DNA from: Coptis chinensis
Taxonomy: Eukaryota > Streptophyta > Magnoliopsida > Ranunculales > Ranunculaceae
Assembly (NCBI GenBank): GCA_015680905.1
Contig: CM027381.1
Coordinates: 72,483,501-72,547,500, forward strand
Direction of reading: 5' to 3'
DNA: 64,000 nt
The notes below the pieces were generated by a model. That model did not search any database. It had not been told where the DNA came from and was given only the letters and a program-made list of their open reading frames with translations. Below, in pieces: positions 56,773 to 64,000 of the stretch. A program made the translations under genes and the position numbers. Within the stretch, counting starts at the first letter, position 1; every line of letters starts with the position of its first letter.

Positions 56773-57929
56773 CCATGCATCATCCATTTTGTGCCACCCC
56801 AGTTTCTTGCTTGTTTGGGGGTGTGCACAGTCTAGGGGAATCTAACTTAAAACGACCCCATATTAAGTTTAGGGGAATCTGACTTTAAAAGACCCACGTT
56901 TAAAACAAATTTTCAAAAACCTGTTTTCAAAAATTTGTTTGGGGGTGGGGTGTTTGGTTTTTCCATTCTTGATCACTCAACTTCCTATTCTTATCACTTC
57001 CTCATCTTGTAGCTAGATCTCTTGTTGTTTGTTGTTTTGTTGTTTTTTTATTGTTTTATTAGTTCGGATGTTAAGTTGTTGAATTCAGTAGTTAAATTTG
57101 AATTCGATAGTTAATTGTGTTTGAATTTCAATTCTAACATAATGTGGTTCTTTTCAAATTATGCATTGATTTTATTGTTAATCCCACCTTCCCAAATTGT
57201 TTGGGGGTGGTATTATATAGCCTAGCATAATTCGTTATATGATCATCTATTTTAGAAGTTATTTTGGAGTGAGGGTTGATAATATTGCCGATATGGGCAT
57301 GGCTATGAATAGATATTGTGGTAGGATGAAATCTCAATGAGTTAGGCAGTTTCTATCCTAAATTCAACCTAAAAGATATTAGGGTTGTTTTAGAATCAAG
57401 AATATGAGTTGTTTCCGTTTTCGGTTTTGGAAATTTTATTGTTTTCGGCAATTGCCTTAAAGCTTTTTGGCAACTTCCCGATTCGTTTTAGCAACTTAAA
57501 ACCTATAAAAACTTCATTCATTCTACACTCACAACCCACACTACACCTCACTTCCATCTCTCACCCTTCACTCCCACGTTTCCTATTTTTCTTTACCATT
57601 TTAGCACCTCAGCAGCTCGGAGCGCACCTGTGCCCTAGAGGAACGCCACCTGCGCCCTAAGCACTGTCAGAGAAATTATACACTAAGTGCCACTTGCGCC
57701 CTCTCCAAAGCCCAAACCTGAGCGTTACCTGCCCTAAAACACTGGAATTCCAGTTTTCATCCGGAGCGCACCCCACGCCCATGCCAGGCTGAAAGTAAGC
57801 GCACCCTGCGCCCACCCCAGGCTTAGGTGGAGCGCACCCTGCACCCTGACCCCTGTGGGCACCAAAAATTTCTAGTTTTCTGAGGGTTGTTCTAGGATAG
57901 TTACAGCTGTTCTAGAGAGTAGTTTTGTG
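56773..57929 (+). other. Spacer between ORF-c and ORF-b in element D
   Basis: Three polypurine-like words: 56809-56824, 56934-56950 and 57198-57210. A GC-rich motif array spans 57619-57847. No gene is seen. Confidence 0.78.
57619..57847 (+). repeat. GC-rich hairpin-motif array in element D
   Basis: Seven degenerate copies of a word near GGAGCGCACCCTGCGCCC lie at irregular spacing (about 57619, 57640, 57688, 57720, 57762, 57795 and 57829). GCGC at both sides of a five-base loop could pair, so each copy could form a small hairpin. The spacers between copies are unrelated. Confidence 0.75.
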
Positions 57930-58840
57930 ATGACATCCCCTCGTATCATACCGGAGCAGTCTTTTGAAGACTTGTTCCAAAGTCACACCTATGGGGGGTG
58001 GTTTCGCTAGGTGATCATACAAGCAGGCTGGGACCCGCTAATGGTAAGTCCTGATGAACTTTATTCTCCTACACTTACATCTTATTTTTAAGATAATTGT
58101 CAGTTTTTTGATAGACCGGATATGTTCTCCATCACCATTGAGGATGAAACGATGGACATTACCAGGTTCTTGTTAGCCTTCGCTCTCGGACTTGCTATGC
58201 CCGCAGAAACACAAGACTCATGGGCCTATTTGGTAGATAATATGTATCTCTATAACTATGAGGATTTGCATTAGCAGTATGGGGCAGGAATCTTTAGGAT
58301 AGAGGACCAAGGGGAATATAACGTTGTCGTTGGTAGCCTGTCCATGAACGTGGGGACTGTTATGTTTTGGATCATGCTAAACATTATAGGGGAATGGCGT
58401 TATTCTTCTGTGAATGATGAAACTTGTGATATTTTCCTTGCTTTAGCTGGGGGACGAATTCTCTATGATATTCTCCAGACCCTAATGTCTAGTTTAGCAC
58501 GAGCCCATAACATGAGGCATAAGTACCTTCTTATGCCTGTTTTAGTTTGTCGTATTATGCTATGTTTCTTCCCTGTTTTTTGTGCCCGTTTCATGAATTG
58601 GGTTGGGTCGACATTGTGAGACCCACCAATTTAATTATTCGATCTTTCCGTGCAATGACTTGGCGGAGATGGAAGGTGCAACCTCATTTGGTTGCCCCCT
58701 ACACCCCATCTGACCAAGTGGCGCTAAACAGGTTAGCGATGGTAAATGATAAATGGCGTGAAGCCTGGCAAGTTATCATGGTATGGCAGGACGCGAAGGA
58801 ACCTTACTTCTTTATAGAAGATGAGGAGGAGGAAGAGTAA
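57930..58840 (+). pseudogene. ORF-b of element D, best preserved copy
   Basis: It starts MTSPRIIPEQSFEDLFQSHT. Next come ITRFLLAFALGLAMPAETQD, then the stretch 58344-58619 with MFWIMLNIIGEWRYSSVNDE, CDIFLALAGGRILYDI and KYLLMPVLVCRIMLCFFPVF. 58547-58840 ends with WQDAKEPYFFIEDEEEEE. The hydrophobic core could hold membrane helices, but no signal peptide is visible. It stands where env-like genes stand in Athila elements. A few breaks are present. Confidence 0.68.
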
Positions 58841-58852
58841 GCGGGAGATAAG

Positions 58853-58989
58853 GTAAGTTTTTAGTTTCAGTTAGTGCCTGCTTATGTCCAAAGCAAGTTA
58901 TTTCTTATTAACCCCATAACGGGTGGAACTCCTATAGAGTTGCGTCAGTTTTTATTTTCTATATTAGTATGTTATAACCTGTTTTGTAG
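58853..58989 (+). other. Candidate 3' intron of element D
   Basis: AAGGTAAGTTTTTAG opens it and CTGTTTTGTAG closes it, 12 bases after the ORF-b stop. Confidence 0.58.
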
Positions 58990-59641
58990 ATGTTCCAGAA
59001 TTTCATGCGTTTCCATGGTATTTTTCTACCCTTTTTATTTAAATACTTTGAGGACAAAGCATGATTCTTGTTTGGGGGTGGGCATAGAAACACATGTAAT
59101 TAAGGCATCTGTTAGGATATAGATATGTATAATATGCACTTATTTTCTAGTTAAAAATTCAAAAATTTCAAAAATTCAAAAAAAAGTTTATGCTATACAC
59201 TTAGGAATGTTGGTATTGTTTTCTTTCTCTATGCTCTTAATAATCTAGAAGTCTCATGTAGCTTTTGCATTAGAATAGTTTTTAGAAACTTGGGTTAATA
59301 TGTAGGTAATAATCTTTGCATCTATCTATAAATATATTACATGAGTATCTATGATTGTTAGCAATAAGTTTTTGAAATCTAGGCTAGAGTACTTATTCTA
59401 CAAATCCTGTGAGAATATAGCCTAAAGCCTTATATGAGTGAAACATTTGAGAGATGACACAAGGGAGAAGTAAAATCCGGATAGAGAAATCACACGTCCA
59501 CTTGCTTGATCATTATACCATATCCTAAGCGAGAATTTAGGCCCTCTTTGGATTGATATAGTCAGAAATTCAAACCTTATGAAATTATTTTCCGCTAGTC
59601 GCCCCTCTGAGCCTTTCTTTAGCCTTTCATAAACCGCAAAT
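58990..59641 (+). other. 3' UTR of element D, truncated
   Basis: The internal polypurine-like block is at 59049-59082. Conserved family 3' UTR follows and stops at CATAAACCGCAAAT, where A and B continue with CCTTTACCCTG. Confidence 0.8.
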
Positions 59642-60786
59642 TGAGAAACGTAAAATAAATAGTTTTACTAATGAATAAAGCGATGAAACTCTAAACATAA
59701 GTAAAACTAAAACTGACTTGTTACTAGATTTATCAAAGATAAAACATAAGTAAAACTAAAACTGACTTGTTACTAGATTTATCAAAGATATTTTTACTCT
59801 CAATCGTATTGAGATATATGGGAGTAAATGATTCGTTCCACTCCTAGTTCTTTAGCATGCGATGGGTTCGTGTCAACTAATCAGTCCAAAGTCTAAAGAG
59901 AGATTTACGAGGGGAATTCTATACTATGAGGTGAATTCACTTAACAAGTTACGAATAACATAATGGTAGAATGCTAAGGGTTTGAATATAGACAAAGAAT
60001 TAAAGGGAATTTAATCCACCTTAACTCGACTTAATCAACTAACAACAAAGACTGTCGTGATCCAAATTGAATGCTTCGCATATCAAAATAGTAATTCTAA
60101 TCCCTAATTATCCATGGCATCTCTACCAATCAATAACTAGCATGTGAGGTCGTCCACCCATTCTCATAGCGAATCAACGACCTCTAGAGAGGAATAACTA
60201 TCATGACGATTTCTAAGTTTAACAAAGATCAAGCTTCATCAAGGCTTCTTCAACCCCTCTAATGGAGGTTTAGCCTTGATTCATACTACTATCATTTCCC
60301 ATTGATTTAAAACTAGACATCATATAAAAATTCTATCTTTATGCAATTTATCTAAATAATAATTGAAATCTCAGGTAATAACTAGGAAATGAATAACAAG
60401 TAATAAAGGAATTTAGATCTAAACAATTGTAAATGACAAAATCGAAATGAACAAGGATCTACTATTTTATTTATCTAATCAATGAAGAACAATGATTTAA
60501 AGGTTTAATCTAAAACAAGGAATGAAATGAAACTAAACTTAATTAAAAACAATTAAAACTAGATGTAGAATTATCTATAGTTTAGGTCTAATTAGCTACC
60601 TTAACAAAGAGCTAAACTTTTGTTTTTATATGCTTCAGATCCAAAAATCGTGCATGGGCTTGGAGCCATGTTTTGGGCCTAAAAATCAGGCCCAAAACCC
60701 AATTCTTTCAGTCCAAAAAGGCCTCTTCAGCTGGAGTTGGCTTTGACAAACTTTTCGTCCACTTCTACTCCTCTGATTTGGTCCAA
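59642..60786 (-). repeat. Partial LTR of element I
   Basis: It holds family LTR words on the minus strand (GCATGCTAAAGAACTAGG side, AAGCCCATGCACGATTTTTG) and a 49-bp tandem duplication at 59693-59790. It stops near CTCTGATTTGGTCC, where H's LTR continues. Confidence 0.8.
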
Positions 60787-61320
60787 TTGAGCTAGAGGTC
60801 TTTATTAGGTGTTGCGGGGATTAGGAGATGGTTTAAGAAGGAAGGAAATGGATATTCAAAAGGACAAGTCTGAGATAATAGAGTCTTCATATTATGTAAC
60901 TTAGAGAAAACCTTGTTATTTTCTTTTGCTTCTATACTTTCTTTCCATCCTTAGCCATATTTTTCTTTTTCATTTCTTTGGCTTTTGACTCCCTTTTATT
61001 CTATTTTTGGATTTTTTATTTATTTATATTTTTCTTTTTCTTTTCCTTGGATGGAAACTTCTTTTCTTTTTCTGAAGCAACTAACTAATTTTTGTTTACA
61101 ATGTGTTTTTCTCTTCTTTCTTTCTTCACTCATTCTATTTCGGACTTATTCTAGATTGGGTAAGTTGAATTTTTATTTTGTTTTGTTTTTGTAATAGGGT
61201 AAATGAATTGTGGTTTATGGAAGGCTTAAGAAAGGCTCAGAGGGGCGACTAGCGGAAAATAATTCATAGGTTTGAATTTCTGGCTATATCGATCCAAAGA
61301 GGGCCTAAATTCTCGCTTAT
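60787..61320 (-). other. 3' UTR piece of element I
   Basis: No gene is seen. Pyrimidine-rich on the plus strand (60960-61150), giving a spurious frame at 60985-61194. Matches 3' UTR of B at 10900-11430 and H at 63425-63955. Confidence 0.75.
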
Positions 61321-62831
61321 TGATAAAAGTTATTTTACGTATTCTAACTATCTATGCGTAAACACAAATAATCATTTTACGTAAATACGTGTTTATATCA
61401 ATATTCCTACTCTCAATAATGAAGTAATATAAGATAGTCAAGGATTTGTTCCACTCTTAACTCTCAAGACTTAAACAAATTCAACTAATCAAACCCAAAA
61501 GGACAATGGTGAGAGTAATGTGTTATGTGAAATATCTATTCCATGATTATACTACGGATTCAATTTATACTAACAAGATACGATAATTCAACTACAGAAA
61601 TACTAACTGGACTCTATGATAAAGAATTAGGGGGATTGATTCGCTTTAACTCTACTTAATCTACTAACAAAGAACTGTCGTGACTCCAAATTGAAATGTT
61701 ATCGCATAACAATGGGTAAATCTAATCCCTAACTATTCATGGCAATCTCTACCAAGTAATAACTAGCATGTGAAGCATTAAACCCATTCTCATGGTGAAC
61801 TAATTACTTCTATAATTGAATAGATTATCGTGATCTAATTCTAAGCTAACAAAATCAAGTTTTCATCAAGGCTTCCTCAACCCTCTAATGGAGGGTTAGC
61901 CTAGAGTCATTAAACTATTATTTCTCATGGAATCTAAACAAGACATAATATAAAGATTTGAACTTTACTTGTTTAAACTCAATTCGAAACTGCTCATGCA
62001 ATAATTGAATTAAACTAATAATGACAAATAAGTAAATCTAAGGATTTAAGCTAATAAATAAATGAAAATGAAACTAGATTATGGAGAACTAATTAACTTT
62101 ATTTATCTAATGAACAGCAATAACAATAATTTAATACTGAATTTAAGGCAAGAATAAAAACTAATTAATTAATCTAAAACTAGATCTAGAACTAAGGTTT
62201 AATGGCTACTTTTTTTTTATCCTAACCTAATTTATTTTCTAACCTAACTATCTACCATTAACAAAAAGCTAAGTTTTGGTTTTTATATGTTCAGATCCAA
62301 AAATCGTGCATGGGCTTGGATCCATGTTTCGGGCCAGAGAATCAGGCCCAAAACCCAATACTTTCAGTCTAAAAAGGCCTCTTCAGCTACAGTTGACTTT
62401 GACAGACTTTTCGTCCACTTCTGCTCCTCTGATTGGGCCAAGGCTTAGACCATTGGAAAGCTCTTTCCAAGACGGTCGTTTTGACGTAAGGTAGGACCAA
62501 TTCTGAGGTCTGAGTCCAAAGATATGGTCTTTGGAAGTTCTGTTGACTTTGTGCACTCTTTCTGCCCGCGTGGATTTTGACTTTTCATCTTTTGACCGGG
62601 CTTTACAGAGGCTTTGTCTTCTTGAAAATTGGCCTTTAATCACAGAACTCCTTAGCAACCGACCTTTGCTCCTTTATGTCGCTAAAGTGGCACATTTCTG
62701 CACATAATGAACTTTGAAGCCTGAAATGCATAAAAATACGTAATCAATATTAACTTTTACTTATTATTCACATAATTGGTCTAAAAGTACGATTGTTAAG
62801 GGGTTAAAACTACAGTTTTGGGCTCTTATCA
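61321..62831 (-). repeat. 3' LTR of element H, long subtype
   Basis: Minus-strand start TGATAAGAGCCC at 62831, end TTTTATCA at 61321 (1511 bp). It shares with A's LTR the extra block (about 62547-62670) with GACCGGGCTTTACAGAGGC on the plus strand. Confidence 0.86.
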
Positions 62832-62876
62832 AACCACCCCAAACAGCATTTTGCTTGTCCTCAAGCAAATATGAGA
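62832..62876 (-). promoter_or_regulatory. Polypurine tract of element H
   Basis: Minus strand TTGCTTGAGGACAAGCAAAA, then TGCTGTTTGGGGTGGTT, directly before TGATAAG. Confidence 0.85.
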
Positions 62877-64000
62877 AATTAGAATAAGTGACCAAAAATG
62901 GAGTTCTAACTACTTCTCGTTTCGCTGAGTGCGATTGCATTGACCATATGTAACAAGGCCTTAAACCACTAGGAACTCCTAGTGGACGAAGTTATAGCCT
63001 CGTGAGAGTTTTCCGTGAAGGTACTCACAAACTTCATCTATACTACAACGACTAAGAAATAAAACTCTTTGTTTCCTCATTCATGTCTCAACTATCTATA
63101 CATCTCACTAACAATTGAATAAGAATAACCAAGTAAAAAACCTAAACTAATATATGCATAATAATCAATCATCTATGATACAAATATATATACTATGAGT
63201 AATACTATGAAATGCCTAGCAGGTTCGTTTCTGAAAACCTCGAATAGCGCCCTTAAGTAGGTCCTCACATAAATGTCAAGACAAAACCACTCGATTTTTC
63301 CCGCCAAGTTTAGCTACTCCAAAGGCAGTAAGTGGGCACACTTTACCTTACAATCTCAATGATAAACAAGGAAGCCGGAGTCAATCAAACACATCTGCCA
63401 CTTACTATCACACTAACCTATTCCTAATTGAGTTAGAGGTCTTTATTAGGTGTTGCGGGGATTAGGAGATGGTTTAAGAAGGAAGGAAATGGATATTCAA
63501 AAGGACAAGTATGAGATAATAGAGTCTTCATATTATGTAACTTAGAGAAAACCTTGTTATTTTCTTTTGCTTCTATACTTTGTTTCCATTCTTAGCCATA
63601 TTTTTCTTTTTCTTTTCTTTGGCTTTTGACTCCCTTTTATTCTATTTTTGGAGTTTTTATTTATTTCTATTTTTTTCTTTTCCTTGGATGGAAACTTCTT
63701 TTCTTTTTTCCAAGCAACTAACTAATTTTTGTTTACACAGTGTTTTTCTCTTTTTTTTCTTCACTCATTCTATTCTCGGACTTATTCTAGATTGGGTAGG
63801 TTGAATTTTTTATTTTGTTTTCTTTTTGTAATGTGGTAAAGGAATTGTGGTTTATGGAAGGCTAAAGAAAGGCTCAGAGGGGCTTAATTAGCGGAAAATA
63901 ATTCATAGGTTTGAATTTCTGGCTATATCGATCCAAAGAGGGCCTAAATTCTCGCTTTTAGGATATGGCATAGTGATCAAGAAAGTGGACGTGTGATTTC
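62877..64000 (-). other. 3' UTR of element H, cut by the window edge
   Basis: No gene is seen. It matches the family 3' UTR throughout. The pyrimidine-rich run at 63595-63830 gives a spurious plus-strand frame. Confidence 0.8.

Larger units (their letters stand above)
55751..59641 (+). mobile_element. Element D: non-autonomous Athila-type LTR element, 3' half only
   Basis: It begins in mid-ORF directly at the CACTA end and holds ORF-c, spacer, ORF-b and most of the 3' UTR. It is cut at 59641 by element I. Gag, protease and both LTRs are not seen. It keeps the best copies of ORF-c and ORF-b in the window, with only a few breaks. Confidence 0.85.
59642..61320 (-). mobile_element. Element I: Athila-type LTR fragment, minus strand
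   Basis: A partial LTR (59642-60786) joins directly to a 3' UTR piece (60787-61320) that matches 63425-63955 of H. The start of the LTR, the polypurine tract and part of the 3' UTR are missing at the join. It is cut at 61320 by H. It lies in D. Confidence 0.75.
61321..64000 (-). mobile_element. Element H: Athila-type LTR element, 3' end only in the window
   Basis: Minus strand. 3' LTR at 61321-62831, polypurine tract, then 3' UTR to the window edge. The LTR is of the long subtype seen in A. The rest of the element lies to the right. It is inserted in I. Confidence 0.82.

Noticed and set aside
57409-57660. 83-codon frame upstream of the GC-rich array in D
   Set aside because: It overlaps the untranslated spacer and the array, and is not kept in A, B or C.
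1-64000. tRNA, rRNA, CRISPR arrays or an intact host gene
   Set aside because: No cloverleaf, rRNA core, or spaced direct-repeat array was seen, and every long frame is explained by transposable elements or captured fragments.

Overview
The window is repeat-rich plant nuclear DNA, most likely from a eudicot with a large genome. It is AT-rich and almost wholly made of transposable elements nested in one another. I see no intact host gene, rRNA, tRNA or CRISPR array. The base layer is at least eight Ty3/Gypsy LTR elements of the Athila lineage, named A to I here (C, F, H etc. are my labels), plus one CACTA (En/Spm) DNA transposon. All LTR elements are broken fossils. The species cannot be fixed from the sequence.

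Layout. 1-1440: unassigned AT-rich DNA with one tandem duplication. Element A (+) runs from about 1440 to its 3' LTR at 21814-23279 and is the only copy that keeps reverse transcriptase, RNase H and integrase. It is split by element B (+, 3803-13414, perfect 5-bp target duplication GTAAG). A itself sits in element E (-, gag and protease at 23280-25493). E's leader is cut by the 3' LTR (25801-27298) and 3' UTR (to about 29070) of element G (-). 29071-32010 is mixed DNA with an orphan Athila-type ORF (30712-31329, -). 32011-37084 is the CACTA element (-): a transposase of the tnp2 type with a DUF4218-like tail (33368-35691), and intron-bearing fragments of two host genes, an ERECTA-family LRR receptor kinase (32011-32891) and a CC1/RBM39-like splicing factor (33065-about 33270). 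Element F (-, 37085-55407, target duplication CTGTT) sits in the 5' part of the CACTA. Element C (+, 41668-51053, target duplication GTAGG) sits in the protease of F. The CACTA 5' terminus ends at 55750, where element D (+) begins in mid-ORF and runs to 59641. Elements I (-, 59642-61320) and H (-, 61321-64000) close the window.

How the parts relate. A has the order gag, protease, RT, RNase H, integrase, ORF-a, ORF-b, 3' UTR, LTR. B, C and D have gag and protease (not visible in D), then a different ORF (ORF-c) where pol should be, then ORF-b and the same 3' UTR. They look like a non-autonomous sister lineage that would depend on A-type enzymes. F also lacks pol. Three features recur through the family and deserve attention: arrays of a GC-rich hairpin motif ahead of gag, ORF-a and ORF-b; internal copies of the polypurine-tract motif at module boundaries; and a conserved GT-AG candidate intron just after the ORF-b stop. 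Differences between LTR pairs pile up at CG-containing words, which makes me suspect a sequencing or consensus artefact and warns against dating from LTR divergence. Nesting gives a relative order: E before A before B; CACTA before F before C; I before H.
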